From positions 310,001-374,000 of the forward strand of contig NC_031673.1 of the NCBI RefSeq assembly GCF_001640025.1: 64,000 nucleotides of DNA, written 5' to 3'. The stretch is from Sugiyamaella lignohabitans. Lineage: Eukaryota; Ascomycota; Dipodascomycetes; Dipodascales; Trichomonascaceae. Every line of letters begins with the position of its first letter. Within the stretch, counting starts at the first letter, position 1. Positions 42,921 through 53,466 of the stretch are shown here, piece after piece. The notes below the pieces were generated by a model, which searched no databases, was not told the DNA's origin, and worked only from the letters and a program-made list of their open reading frames with translations. The translations under genes were made by a program, and so were the position numbers.

Positions 42921-45900
42921 ATGACGACTGTAGCGGTAGCAGCAGCTCAGGCTGCGACCCATACCGCTAGCAGTGGCCCGGCGGCTGGGAGCGACGAGGC
43001 GGTCAAAGCGAATCACCGGCTGTCGCAGACGTCGAACCATTCGAGTGCTAGTAAGCGGTCAAAGAGCCATGTCGGCCCGTGGCGACTAGGTCGCACGCTG
43101 GGACGAGGCAGTTCCGGCAGGGTCAGGCTGGCCAAACATTCGTTGACTGGCCAGCTCGCTGCTGTTAAGATTGTTCCTAAGGAGATAGTAGTTGGAGGCG
43201 GTAGCGCGGGAAATGGCGCTGCTACTTCGCCTTCTGCTAATGGAGGAGCTGGACCAGGTGCTACTGCAGTGGTAGATGCTACTCAGTACGGATCAGATCC
43301 GAAAGATCAGGGCGGACTGCCTTATGGAATCGAACGTGAGGTCATTATTATGAAACTTATAGAACATCCCAATGTCATGGCTTTATACGACGTGTGGGAG
43401 AATAAGGGCGAGCTTTATCTCGTTCTAGAGTATGTAGAAGGCGGAGAATTGTTCGATTATCTGATTAAAAAGGGCCGTTTAGATGAGCGTGAAGCCGTCA
43501 ACTATTTCCGACAAATTATATACGGAGTCGACTATTGTCACAAGTTTAATATCTGTCATCGAGATTTAAAACCCGAAAACCTGCTACTCGACAAGAATCG
43601 TAACATTAAAATCGCCGACTTCGGTATGGCCGCTTTAGAAACTTCAGACCGTATGCTGGAAACTTCCTGTGGTTCTCCTCACTATGCATCGCCAGAAATC
43701 GTCGCTGGTAAGAACTACCATGGAGCTCCCAGCGATATCTGGTCCTGCGGTGTTATTTTGTTTGCATTATTAACTGGTCATTTACCGTTTGACGACGATA
43801 ATATCCGGAAACTGCTTCTCAAAGTGCAGACTGGTAAGTTTATTATGCCCAGTGATATCTCTAGTGAAGCTCAGGATCTCATTTGGAGAATGTTGAGGGT
43901 CGATCCTATTAAACGAATCTCCATGGCAGAAATTCTACGGCATCCTCTTCTTAAAAAGTATCCAGTACGGAAAAATGGCCATCATAATACGCGTCTTCAT
44001 CAACCAGTTGACACGATTTTCGCCAATGCCGATAGACCTGTAAAGACAGTTTCTGATATAGACCCTGAAATCCTCAAAAACCTGCAAATTCTCTGGCATG
44101 GCGCGTCCAAAAAGGCTGTGATTGAGAAATTGCTTGCCCCAGGCCCTAATTCCGAAAAAACTTTCTACTGTTTACTGATGAAATACCGACATGACCATCG
44201 TCAAGACGAAGAGTATTCTAATAACAAAAACAACTCTGTATCTAGAGATAACGAATCGTCCAGCCATCATCACGCTTCTCGACATAACCACACTCATACC
44301 CATCATCAATCGCATCATAGAAAACGCAGCAGTCAGGTGTCCATCACTTTGAAAAAGACGGCTGTTAGAAATGCCGCTGGCGCTGCTGGTCCTCATTCGC
44401 GTAATCATTCCAGAAGTAATTCAGTCGCTTCTGTCATTACTGCTTCTTCTAGTCATCGACGAAATGTCGCGTTCGTCAGAAAGAGAGCCTCTTCTTCGCA
44501 TATGAGACACCAGTCTGGTAACACGACCCCTCAAAAAACCACTCCACCATCATCAATTATCGCTCGAAATGCTACCACCACCACCACAACTTCAACTGCC
44601 AACCCAACATCAGCAGGTGCTACTACTACTTCGACTGAAATAGAAACAGCAACTACTGCAGTGACAGCGAAGCCCCAGGTTGAGTCACTGCCAATACCAC
44701 GTACATACATCAACCAAACACCAACACCTCACTTGACACCAGAAGAAGATTTCAACTTCATTAGTAAACGTGCTTCGGTCGAGTTAGCATCTATGTGTGA
44801 ACAGGCGTTTTTCTCTACCGACCTGCCTTCACGAACCAGTGACCGTGCCGTGTCGGATCCTTTAAGCAGTATTAAAGCACCAAAGATGGCCACCACTGAA
44901 AAACGGGTGTTTTCTCTTGGAGAACACGAAGTCAATTCAGTCGAGCCAGGATCTCGTCCTTATTCTGCTTATTCGACTGTATCAGAAGCTTCAACCACTT
45001 CGACTGCAACACCATATTTCTTGCCAATGATTTTTGAGGAAGACCGGTTTGCTGATGCTATTGAAGAGGAGGTTGATCTGAAGATATATAAACGTCCAAA
45101 CAGAGCACATGACAAGCGCGATACTATAACCCAGGACTATGATTACGACTACGACTACTTCAAGCAAGAAAGTGTATTAGCCCAACCCAAGAAAAGAGAA
45201 TTGGTTCCACCGTCTGCTCACACTGCAGTAACTAAGGAGTCTAGTCGACTCCAGATTTCTGGTCTGGTCAAGACTGATAGTTTCAAAGCCAGAAGCCATA
45301 CGGGATTTGCTGCTTATAGAACACCATCAGCTCCAGTACCAAAACCCAATCCCGTAGTCACTACTGAGCCAGTTTTGCTGATATCACCATCACCACCGCC
45401 ATCTCCTATCGAAGCCACTAATTCCATCACCACAGCCACTGGAAAGGACAGTAGCGACAACACCACGAAACCGAGCCAGTCAGATCGTAGACCTAATACC
45501 GCCAATAACAACACCAAGTCTAGTGCCAAGTCTACTAACAGACCAGCCACCACCACCAAACAAGCTCCTGTTGTCTCTACTTCCACCATCACTACTACTA
45601 ATGCATCCAAACCCATCTCCAACCCCTACAAGAACTCGCAAGTTTCTCAAGTTCAGCGCACCAAGACTGATCCTTTGAAGAATCACGACCAACAACCAGT
45701 GTCTAAACCCGTAAGAAAGCCACTGGCCGTGAAATCGAATAATATCATGATCACTTCAAACGACGTTACTGACATGTCTGACCTGAAATCAAAAGAAGCT
45801 GCTGCCACAGCCAAACCGAATGCAGCCACTTCACTATTCAGACGATTAACATTGAATCCTCGTAGACCACCACCACCTCCACCACCAGCAACAGCAGTAT

Positions 45901-46430
45901 CTACTACTCAACCACAGGCTGTGAGACCAGCACCTCCACCACCACCAGCACCCACTGTTGCTACACGTACATCGTCTGGCAAGTCCAACGAAGTCAAGCA
46001 GAACTGGTTCATGAAGATGCTGAATCCCAATCCACAATACACCACCCGACCCACTCCTTCTACCGCCAAAAAGTCTCAGTACGCTACCAAGACTCTCTTC
46101 TCGACCTCGTCAGTGACCACCATGAGACATATCATAGTCGAAGTGCTAGAAGACTGGCAAAAGTACGGTATCTCGCAAATCAACGAGGACTCAGTCTCAT
46201 CAACTGTCACAGCCGTCATCTCGTCACGAAACGTGCTATCGATGCGGTCTGCCAAGTTCCGAATCAACGTGTACCCCATGCAAGGAGGCACTCGAGCCGT
46301 CTTCACACAAGAAAAAGGTTCCAACACCACCTTCCTACGATTCCTTGGCGAACTCGAACGCGCTCTCGGCGAAATGGACGTCCTTTCACCCCCACGAACC
46401 GACGCTCGCACCGCCATCGGGCTCAGATAA
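42921..46430 (+). CDS. Gin4/Hsl1/Kcc4-type morphogenesis kinase
   Basis: Nim1-related bud-neck kinase family coordinating septins, cell shape and mitotic entry. 1169 residues. The kinase domain is about 54-347: GRGSSG, Lys83, HRDLKPEN with Asp215, DFG Asp233, activation segment LETSCGSPHYASPE (246-258). A Gly/Ala/Ser insert of about 45 residues between Lys83 and helix C is unusual. The UBA-like segment after the kinase includes ILKNLQILWHGASKKAVIEKLL. The long middle is Ser/Thr-rich with poly-Pro runs near 980-1010. The last about 110 residues resemble the lipid-binding KA1 domain of this family. I cannot choose between GIN4, HSL1 and KCC4. Confidence 0.92.
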   Translation: MTTVAVAAAQAATHTASSGPAAGSDEAVKANHRLSQTSNHSSASKRSKSHVGPWRLGRTLGRGSSGRVRLAKHSLTGQLAAVKIVPKEIVVGGGSAGNGAATSPSANGGAGPGATAVVDATQYGSDPKDQGGLPYGIEREVIIMKLIEHPNVMALYDVWENKGELYLVLEYVEGGELFDYLIKKGRLDEREAVNYFRQIIYGVDYCHKFNICHRDLKPENLLLDKNRNIKIADFGMAALETSDRMLETSCGSPHYASPEIVAGKNYHGAPSDIWSCGVILFALLTGHLPFDDDNIRKLLLKVQTGKFIMPSDISSEAQDLIWRMLRVDPIKRISMAEILRHPLLKKYPVRKNGHHNTRLHQPVDTIFANADRPVKTVSDIDPEILKNLQILWHGASKKAVIEKLLAPGPNSEKTFYCLLMKYRHDHRQDEEYSNNKNNSVSRDNESSSHHHASRHNHTHTHHQSHHRKRSSQVSITLKKTAVRNAAGAAGPHSRNHSRSNSVASVITASSSHRRNVAFVRKRASSSHMRHQSGNTTPQKTTPPSSIIARNATTTTTTSTANPTSAGATTTSTEIETATTAVTAKPQVESLPIPRTYINQTPTPHLTPEEDFNFISKRASVELASMCEQAFFSTDLPSRTSDRAVSDPLSSIKAPKMATTEKRVFSLGEHEVNSVEPGSRPYSAYSTVSEASTTSTATPYFLPMIFEEDRFADAIEEEVDLKIYKRPNRAHDKRDTITQDYDYDYDYFKQESVLAQPKKRELVPPSAHTAVTKESSRLQISGLVKTDSFKARSHTGFAAYRTPSAPVPKPNPVVTTEPVLLISPSPPPSPIEATNSITTATGKDSSDNTTKPSQSDRRPNTANNNTKSSAKSTNRPATTTKQAPVVSTSTITTTNASKPISNPYKNSQVSQVQRTKTDPLKNHDQQPVSKPVRKPLAVKSNNIMITSNDVTDMSDLKSKEAAATAKPNAATSLFRRLTLNPRRPPPPPPPATAVSTTQPQAVRPAPPPPPAPTVATRTSSGKSNEVKQNWFMKMLNPNPQYTTRPTPSTAKKSQYATKTLFSTSSVTTMRHIIVEVLEDWQKYGISQINEDSVSSTVTAVISSRNVLSMRSAKFRINVYPMQGGTRAVFTQEKGSNTTFLRFLGELERALGEMDVLSPPRTDARTAIGLR

Positions 46431-46498
46431 TCTCTCTCTGGCATTTGTATTTTTATTTGTAATTGACGATTTATTTATATACCTCCCGGCCCCTCTTT

Positions 46499-46552
46499 GC
46501 CTCCGGCGGCTGGGGCTCCGCCCCAGACCCCGTAGCTCCTGCTTCGCAGGCG
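46499..46552. repeat. GCP29, half element
   Basis: Left arm, 68 nt after the kinase stop codon. A remnant of the central core (GTTGACGAGCGACTCGAG) follows to about 46586. Confidence 0.9.
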
Positions 46553-46609
46553 ATGGCTGTGATCGTTGTTGACGAGCGACTCGAGCATTATACACCTTCC
46601 GGGCCCTGT

Positions 46610-46746
46610 GCCTCCGGCGGCTGGGGCTCTGCCCCAGACCCCGTAGCTCCTGCGAAGCAGGAGATGGCCGGGACCGTCGACGAAAACGACTCGAGCGAAG
46701 CGAGAGGAGCCACGGGGTCTGGGGCAGAGCCCCAGCCGCCGGAGGC
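46610..46746. repeat. GCP30, full element
   Basis: Complete 137-bp copy directly after GCP29, between the kinase and NAM9. Confidence 0.97.
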
Positions 46747-46773
46747 ATCATCCCTCCAGACCCTAGATCTCCA

Positions 46774-46781
46774 TCACGTGA
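46774..46781. promoter_or_regulatory. TCACGTGA site upstream of NAM9
   Basis: Perfect Cbf1-type palindrome about 96 bp before the NAM9 ATG. Function inferred from the motif only. Confidence 0.45.
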
Positions 46782-46876
46782 CGCAGATGCAAGGTGTTGA
46801 AAAAAAGTCGGGATGAAAAATTGAAAATTCAGATCACCAATTGAGGAGGACGTGAGCCCGACGGAAAACAACACAG

Positions 46877-48460
46877 ATGACTCGGAGGAATAAGGTGCTG
46901 TTTTCCTTGACCAGGAAGCGGATTCGTCCGTCGTACAATAAGTACAATGTGTTTAATGCCATGACTTGGCGGAAGAATATTCGTCGCGGCACTCTGTATC
47001 AGCAAATCTTTTCTGCAAAGCAGGAGTCGAGAAGCTACCATGGTGAGCATTTGACGGAAACTCAATTTCGAAATATTTTCAAGAGCGAGCTCAACTCGGT
47101 GAATCCTCTTCAGTCGACCAAATCTGCAGGCTCAGCCGAGTCCAAGAGCTCGCAAGACGAGATTCCTTGGGCTTTGCAAACGTACGTGGGTCTTGAACGT
47201 CGTCTTGATACAGCCGTTTTCCGGGCTATGTTTGCTTCCAGTATTCGTCAATCGGCGCAATTTATTGTCCGGGGAAATGTCAAAGTCAACGGCATCAAAA
47301 TTAAACAGCCTGGATATATTTTGCGTCCTGGAGACGTCTTCTCAGTCGAGCCAGAACGGGTTCTCGAGGCACTTGGCCGTCAGAAACCTACCATCAAGCA
47401 ATCGGTCGAACTCGTCAACAAACAGATTAAAAAGTATAATAAATATCTCGACAAGTGCCGAGCCAAGCCAGAAGTCATGTGGAGAATCCGCCAACACAAC
47501 AGAAAGAGAAACAAGGCCTACTACACCAAATATCTCGAGAAGCAAACTGCTAGGAACATTGCCTGGAACAAACAGGTTCGTGAGGACATGAGCAAGAAAA
47601 TTGACGAGGTCACACCAGTGTCGGTTCTCGAGGGTATTCTTCGTAACGAAGCTTACTTCAACAAACACGGTACACTACCACAAGACGGCGGCAAGGCCAT
47701 TCTCGCCAAATCCTTGAGTATTTATGGTCTTGTCAAGGGCGTCAATGTCAACTTGAAGGTCGATTCTGCTCCTGCTGTTAAAGCTGCTGCTACCGAAACC
47801 ACAACCGAAAATACTGCCTCAGAAACTGCTTCAGAAACTGCTTCAGAGACTGCTACAGAAACTGCTACAGAGAGTACAACCGAATCGTCAGCTGCTGCTG
47901 CTGCTGAAACAGGAGAAGTTGCTAGTGCCGATGTCAGCAAAACCGTTTCGAAATACTACTCGAAGGAAGAATCTGGAGAATCCGGACCAGCTAACAAGTC
48001 TGATGTGAAGAAGCTTGTTCAGGACGTGGTCAAGCTGCGTCAAGAGCATATTAGACAGACGTACTCAAGCAAGATCCGAGACCTGAAAAACAGCAGTGAA
48101 GAGTACGATCCTACCTGGGTCGACAGACTGCCCGAGAAGCTACCAATAGTGCGAGCCAAAGACGCTCGTGAAGATATCAACTCGGTGTTGCCCATTCGAT
48201 TACCATACGGGCACGGTAAACTGTACGGACTTTCCAAGCCCGAAAAGGGCTACTTCACGCCATGGACCCCCCGACAGTTCCTGACTCCATTCGCGGTGCT
48301 GCCCCACCACATCGAAGTGTCGTTCCTGACATGCCACGCAGTCTACCTACGAGACCCCGTGGCCCGACCAGGCCACTCGGAGCTCGTGTCTCCCTTCCCT
48401 CTCGACATGCATGAACGAGCTCACATGTACTACTTTGCCAGAAGACGTAAGAACATCTAA
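46877..48460 (+). CDS. NAM9: Mitochondrial small-subunit ribosomal protein uS4m
   Basis: Mitochondrial ribosomal protein of the S4 family. 527 residues from MTRRNKVLFSLTRKRIRPSYNKYNVF. An S4 RNA-binding domain lies at about 108-160 (LERRLDTAVFRAMFA, then GNVKVNGIKIKQPGYILRPGD). A Thr/Glu/Ala/Ser run with repeated ETAS/ETAT units lies at about 305-345 and is a lineage-specific expansion. The C-terminal region YGLSKPEKGYFTPWTPRQFLTPF and PFPLDMHERAHMYYFARRRK matches fungal Nam9. No intron. Confidence 0.95.
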   Translation: MTRRNKVLFSLTRKRIRPSYNKYNVFNAMTWRKNIRRGTLYQQIFSAKQESRSYHGEHLTETQFRNIFKSELNSVNPLQSTKSAGSAESKSSQDEIPWALQTYVGLERRLDTAVFRAMFASSIRQSAQFIVRGNVKVNGIKIKQPGYILRPGDVFSVEPERVLEALGRQKPTIKQSVELVNKQIKKYNKYLDKCRAKPEVMWRIRQHNRKRNKAYYTKYLEKQTARNIAWNKQVREDMSKKIDEVTPVSVLEGILRNEAYFNKHGTLPQDGGKAILAKSLSIYGLVKGVNVNLKVDSAPAVKAAATETTTENTASETASETASETATETATESTTESSAAAAAETGEVASADVSKTVSKYYSKEESGESGPANKSDVKKLVQDVVKLRQEHIRQTYSSKIRDLKNSSEEYDPTWVDRLPEKLPIVRAKDAREDINSVLPIRLPYGHGKLYGLSKPEKGYFTPWTPRQFLTPFAVLPHHIEVSFLTCHAVYLRDPVARPGHSELVSPFPLDMHERAHMYYFARRRKNI

Positions 48461-48515
48461 TCCGCATCCTGTAAATAATCTATGTACATATCTTCCAACC
48501 CTGGTGTGTCTACCT

Positions 48516-48652
48516 GCCTCCGGCGGCTGGGGCTTCGCCCCAGACCCCGTAGCTCCTGCTTCGCAGGAGATGGCTGGGACCATCGACGAAAACGACTCGA
48601 GCGAAGCGAGAGGAGCCGGGGGGTCTGGGGCGCAGCCCCAGCCGCCGGAGGC
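48516..48652. repeat. GCP31, full element
   Basis: Complete copy between the convergent stops of NAM9 (55 nt) and SRV2 (30 nt). Main stem loops are TTC at the left and GCA at the right. Confidence 0.97.
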
Positions 48653-48682
48653 AGCACGCGAACTAATGAAATAGGAATCGAT

Positions 48683-50675
48683 TTAACCATCTATAGCGAC
48701 AACGGTGCTGGTGAGCTGGCCGTTAGGACCGATGCGGTGGACCACTTGCTCGGGGAGAGGCGTTTCGGAGTAGTCGCCCTCTTCAGCGTTTCTGGGCACT
48801 TCGATGTTGATGGCCGAGGTCTGCGAGGTGTAGATGTCGACATTGAGAGACTCCTCGCTGAGGTAGATTTGTCCTTCGTGACTCTGGTCGATGGTCAGAG
48901 TGGGCATGCTGCCGGTGACTTGAAGCCCGAATCCAGTAGATTTGATCACGTCGACACCAGAAACAAGGTTCTCAAATAGAACACCCACTTTAGAACATTC
49001 GTTGATGGTGATGGCACTGACTTTGCCCTTGATTTGAATGGTACAGTTGGAACAGCGGTCGATGAACACTCCTTGGTTCATTTCACCCTCAATAACAATC
49101 TTGTGCTCATTTTCAAAGTATTCAACAATCCATTTAGTGTCAATGAGCTCTTTATGAGCAGGCTTCTTCTTGGATTGAACGTTACTAGCAGCAGATGGTG
49201 CTCCAGCAGCGAGACTGGCGGGTTTCTTGGGTGGAGGAGGTGATTTCTTGACCTTTGAAGCTTCATTTGCACCGGCACGAAGTGCTGGGTTCTTATGAGT
49301 CATCTCGCTCTTATCGACCTTCTTCAATGACGAGGTAATACCTTCTCCTTGGTTAAGAGCAGCAAATACCGCGTTCATACCACCGCCAGAACTGCTCGAC
49401 GAATCAGTCTCTGGACCAGATTTGGCGTCGTCAGTGAACAAAGAAGCTGGAGGTGGTGGAGGAGGGGGTGGTGCACCACCAGTCTTAGCAGCACCAGATG
49501 TAGAGTCAGGAGGAGTGACAGCTGGAGTAGCGATAACAGAGGTACTAGCACCCTCTTCGTTCTTCTCTTTAATAACAACATCTAAAGGTTTACCGTTTTC
49601 ATTCCATTGAAGACCCTTGGGATAATGTTTACGAACAAACGACTGTAAATCGACAATGACACTGGAGAAGGTACGAGCCCAATCGACATGTTTCTTCTCC
49701 ACATCCTTATACTCCTTGAGAATCCGGTTGCTATAGAATTGGGCACTGTCTTTGAAATCACTGATATAATCAACAGGCGAGTCAACAGTGACCCAACCAA
49801 GAGCAGGAATGCCTTCTGCAACAGTTGCCAAGTGGTTAATGAATTTCGAGCCTCGATTGGTCTCACGGATGTTAATAATGGTTTCTGCATGCTGTTGAAT
49901 AGGAGCAAACAGTTCAGAAAACGTCTTTGACGACACATCTGGTTTCGATGCTTTAAGTGACACAATCAAGAAATCTCTCTCGGCCTCAAAAGCTCTCAAA
50001 AGAGGAATCACCTGTTCCTCAATCAACGGGTCCAAACTCTTACTCAAAGCCAGCAATTGAGTGAGTCCGGTCTTGATAATCGTCTCGAACTCTTCAATAA
50101 TAGGAGACGAAGAGGGCGAATCAACAGATTTAGCAGCTGGTGTCGATCCCACGCCTCCAGAACCACTTGTATCAGTAGGAGAAGTAGCAATAGAATCAGC
50201 ACCCGAACCCACTCCCTTCTCACCCACAGCACTTCCGGCATCAGAACCAGCCGCTGCCTCAGCTCTCTTCTCTGCCGTGACTCCAGCAGCTGTACCCAAA
50301 GCCGACCTACTCAGCGCCTCCGAATGATAAACAGTCAGATCTTCCAACCGCGAAGTCGCCGCTTCCAACCTAAAAACCCCTGTTAGTCACTTCATTCACC
50401 CCACAACCCCCTGCTGCTCGCGAAGCTAGCACTACGGGTCCTGGCGGAGCCCGGCCGCCGGAGGCATATTTCCGGGTCGGGGTGTGCCTCCGGCAGCTGG
50501 GGCGCTGCCCCAGACTCCGTTGTGCTCCGCTTCGCGGAGTGGTTTGGACTTTGGCAACCGCAATGGGGTGCCGGTCCTGTTGTAAATGTGTCCCCGGCGG
50601 GAGTGGTACGTACCGCTTCATGAGCGTGACAATGTTGTAACCCGGGCCCGAGGGCGTGTTCTCGTTGACACTCAT
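48683..50675 (-). CDS. SRV2: Adenylyl cyclase-associated protein (CAP), 2 exons
   Basis: Binds actin monomers and recycles them from cofilin; in yeast it also tethers adenylyl cyclase for Ras signalling. Exon 1 is 50675-50614 and exon 2 is 50369-48683, 582 residues. Splicing gives TLMKRLEAATSRLEDLTVYH, the cyclase-binding N-terminal motif. The helical CAP-N domain contains LGWVTVDSPVDYISDFKDSAQFYSNR. A poly-Pro run of eight with PPASLF follows, then a WH2-like region (LKKVDKSEMTHKNPALR) and the beta-helical CARP domain to the C-terminus. The 244-nt intron (GTACGT, ACTAAC, TAG) carries two different half GCPs. Confidence 0.94.
50416..50465. repeat. GCP32, divergent half element in the SRV2 intron
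   Basis: Right arm of the second stem type (GTCCTGGCGGAGCCCGGCCG) ending CCGCCGGAGGC. Confidence 0.88.
50486..50539. repeat. GCP33, half element in the SRV2 intron
   Basis: Left arm with the changed start GCCTCCGGCAG, loop GCT, and hairpin CTCCGC-TTC-GCGGAG. Confidence 0.9.
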
Positions 50676-50823
50676 CTTTCGACAGTAACTCAATTGACTC
50701 TGTAAACCTGTGAAAAGGCCTGTTTGCCGTTTGTTTCGTTGCGTCAGACGTCGTTGTTTGCGGAGACATCCCGTGAACCTGGCGTGGCGATGCTGACCTG
50801 GTCCTGCCGCCCCTGCAGACACA

Positions 50824-50831
50824 TCACGTGA
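50824..50831. promoter_or_regulatory. TCACGTGA between SRV2 and ARP5
   Basis: One of two such palindromes in this divergent promoter; the other, AGATCACGTGATCT, is centred on 51079-51086. Confidence 0.45.
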
Positions 50832-50898
50832 CAATCTCAGGGGTACTTTCTCCTCCTGCCTTTTTACGGGTTGATTCTGGGGTTGGGGGGTCGGGTTT

Positions 50899-51035
50899 GC
50901 CTCCGGCGGCTGGGGCTCCGCCCCAGACCCTGGTTGCTCCTGCTTGGCAGGAGATGGCGGAGACCGTTGCGAAACGACTCGAGCGTAGCGAGAGGAGCAA
51001 CCAGGGTCTGGGGCGGAGCCCCAGCCGCCGGAGGC
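50899..51035. repeat. GCP34, full element
   Basis: Complete 137-bp copy in the divergent SRV2/ARP5 promoter region, between the two CACGTG palindromes. Confidence 0.97.
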
Positions 51036-51078
51036 AGCGCCACCGCTCCCTGGATCCAGAAACCAGGAAGAACCCAGA

Positions 51079-51086
51079 TCACGTGA
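51079..51086. promoter_or_regulatory. TCACGTGA upstream of ARP5
   Basis: Core of a perfect 14-bp palindrome about 110 bp before the ARP5 ATG. Confidence 0.45.
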
Positions 51087-51196
51087 TCTGGCGGGGAAAT
51101 AGTGGACGTGCGGCTGGCCTCAGTTGGAGAGTCGCATGTTGGAAGGTGAGATAGGAACATAAGGATTGAGTTCGGGTGTCAGCGAGAAGAGTAGAA

Positions 51197-53431
51197 ATGC
51201 CTCCATCGATTGACTCGGTCAAGGTTGAGGAGCCTGTTGAGGAATTTGCTCCTGTTTTGTATCCGTTGAGGGATATTGAGAAGCCCGAGGCTGTTGAACC
51301 GATTACTGGAGGATGGAAAGAGGGCGTGCCTATTGCAATAGATTTCGGGTCGTACCAGACTCGGATTGGATATGCGAATGAGGAGAGTCCGAGTCATGAG
51401 TTTTTCTCTCAGGTTTCGAAGTTCAGAGACAGGAGAGCTAATCGAAGTTATACTTTGGTGGGCAACGATATTTATTTAGATGCTACAGCTCGTCAGAGCA
51501 TCAAGTCTCCGTTTGATGGTCCATTGATATCGAATTGGGACGCTACTGAGACGATATTAGATTACAGTTTTGCCAAATTGTCAGTGGGATCCAGAAACGG
51601 GGTTGAAAATCCGATTGTAATGACGGAGATTTTGGGTGCACCAGAACCGCAGCGGAAATTCATGAATGAACTGCTGTTTGAAGGGTACAATGTTCCTAGT
51701 TTGACTTATGGTATTGATTCGCTGTTCTCGTTCCATTATAATCAGGGTGTCAATGTTTCAGACAGCAGTCATACGGGTATTGTGGTTTCTTGTGGCCATG
51801 AAGCGACACATATCATTCCAGTAATTAAAGGAAGAGGAATTCTGTCCCAGGCTAAACGAATCAATTGGGGTGGTAGACAGGCGTCTTCGTATCTCCAAGC
51901 TCTACTGGCACTGAAATATCCTTACTTTCCAACGAAAGTGACACCCAGTCAAGCCACATATATGATCCACGATCACTGCTACGTGTCGTCAGATTACCCT
52001 CAAGAACTGTCGAATTACCTTGAATACTCGACAATGTCGACTCGTGAACGGATAATACAGGCTCCGTTTACTGAAGTGGTGGTACAGGAAAAATCAGAAG
52101 AAGAGCTGGCACGTATTGCTGAGCAGAGAAAAGAGTCGGGTAGGAGATTACAAGAGCAGGCTGCAAAAAAGAGACTGGAGAAACTGGTGCAACAAGAACA
52201 GGAATTAGAGTATTATAACGAGCTTAAAAACCGAATTGCCAGTGCCCCGAATAAAAAAGAAGTCAAGAGAATGCTAGATGGCGAGGGTATTAAAGACGAG
52301 GCAGCACTTCAAAAGACGATCTCAGAGCTTGAGAAAACCATTCGACGAGGTCGTAAGCAGGATGTAGGTGATGACACTGAAGAACAGGTGGCCCCGTCGT
52401 TCCCATTAGTTGAGATTCCAGATGAAGATCTCGATGAAGAGCAGATTAAAGAAAAGCGACGACAGCGGCTGTTAAAGGCCAGTTACGACGCTAGAATGAG
52501 AGCTAAAGAAGAGAAACTGCTTGAAGAGCAGCGACTGGCTGAAGAAGCTCGAAAAGATGATGAATGGAGAGAAGCAGATTTAGAAGGCTGGATAAAGGAA
52601 AAACGGGATAAATTGGATGGATTACTAGCAAATGTTCGAGAGAAAGAACGACTTCGGGAAGAATTAAGTAATCGTAAATCGCATGCCTCACAAATGAGAA
52701 TGAAATCAATTGCAGTTTTGGCTTCTGATTCACGAGGTGGTAATAAACGAAGACGAGCTGCTGGAGCTGGAGATGACGATCCTGACGATACGTTTGGAGC
52801 CAACGACGACGACTGGGCTGTATATCGCCGTATTGCGAATGCCAGTGACAGTGAAGAAGAGGAAGAAGAAAAGAATACAATTAAAGCATTACAAGAACAA
52901 CTACTTCAACACGACCCTACATTCTCAATTGAAGACACGCGAGAAGCACAACTGGACTGGAGAAAAAGTACCATTCACATGTTCTTACGAGGACCGCACG
53001 AGTTCGATCCCGAGTCGCGAGCTCAGTCACATCAACTGAACTTGAATGTCGAACGAATCAGAGTTCCCGAAGTGCTTTTCCAGCCATCAATTGCCGGTGT
53101 CGACCAAGCAGGCATTGTCGAAGTCTGCGGAGATATCCTTCTCCGGAACAAGACTATCCCCTACGCCAACAACCTCTTCCTTCACGGCGGTCAAGCACAC
53201 TTCCCCAACTTCGAAGACCGTCTTTTCAACGAACTACGGGCCATTCTCCCTGTCAATACCTCTCTCTCGGTCAAACGAGCGTCCAACCTCTCCTTCGACG
53301 CCTGGCGCGGCATGGCTCAGTGGTCGCTAACCGACGACTTCCGGTCCTCAGTGGTGACCCGCGAGGACTACCTCGAAATGGGCAGTGGCTACATCAAAGA
53401 GCACGGCTTTGGCAATGCTCTAGTACGATAG
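51197..53431 (+). CDS. ARP5: Actin-related protein Arp5 (INO80 complex)
   Basis: Subunit of the INO80 chromatin remodeller, needed with Ies6 for nucleosome sliding. 744 residues from the first ATG, close to the 755 of S. cerevisiae. The actin fold is seen in VPIAIDFGSYQTRIGYANE, TGIVVSCGHEATHIIPVIKG and, at the end, VEVCGDILLRNKTIPYANNLFLHGGQAHFPNFEDRL. The Arp5-specific insertion is a long charged coiled coil (about 300-530), followed by acidic DPDDTFGANDDDWAVYRRI and a poly-Glu run. No intron. Confidence 0.95.
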   Translation: MPPSIDSVKVEEPVEEFAPVLYPLRDIEKPEAVEPITGGWKEGVPIAIDFGSYQTRIGYANEESPSHEFFSQVSKFRDRRANRSYTLVGNDIYLDATARQSIKSPFDGPLISNWDATETILDYSFAKLSVGSRNGVENPIVMTEILGAPEPQRKFMNELLFEGYNVPSLTYGIDSLFSFHYNQGVNVSDSSHTGIVVSCGHEATHIIPVIKGRGILSQAKRINWGGRQASSYLQALLALKYPYFPTKVTPSQATYMIHDHCYVSSDYPQELSNYLEYSTMSTRERIIQAPFTEVVVQEKSEEELARIAEQRKESGRRLQEQAAKKRLEKLVQQEQELEYYNELKNRIASAPNKKEVKRMLDGEGIKDEAALQKTISELEKTIRRGRKQDVGDDTEEQVAPSFPLVEIPDEDLDEEQIKEKRRQRLLKASYDARMRAKEEKLLEEQRLAEEARKDDEWREADLEGWIKEKRDKLDGLLANVREKERLREELSNRKSHASQMRMKSIAVLASDSRGGNKRRRAAGAGDDDPDDTFGANDDDWAVYRRIANASDSEEEEEEKNTIKALQEQLLQHDPTFSIEDTREAQLDWRKSTIHMFLRGPHEFDPESRAQSHQLNLNVERIRVPEVLFQPSIAGVDQAGIVEVCGDILLRNKTIPYANNLFLHGGQAHFPNFEDRLFNELRAILPVNTSLSVKRASNLSFDAWRGMAQWSLTDDFRSSVVTREDYLEMGSGYIKEHGFGNALVR

Positions 53432-53466
53432 TTAATGTATATTTTACGACTGTGAGGGGTCTTTTT

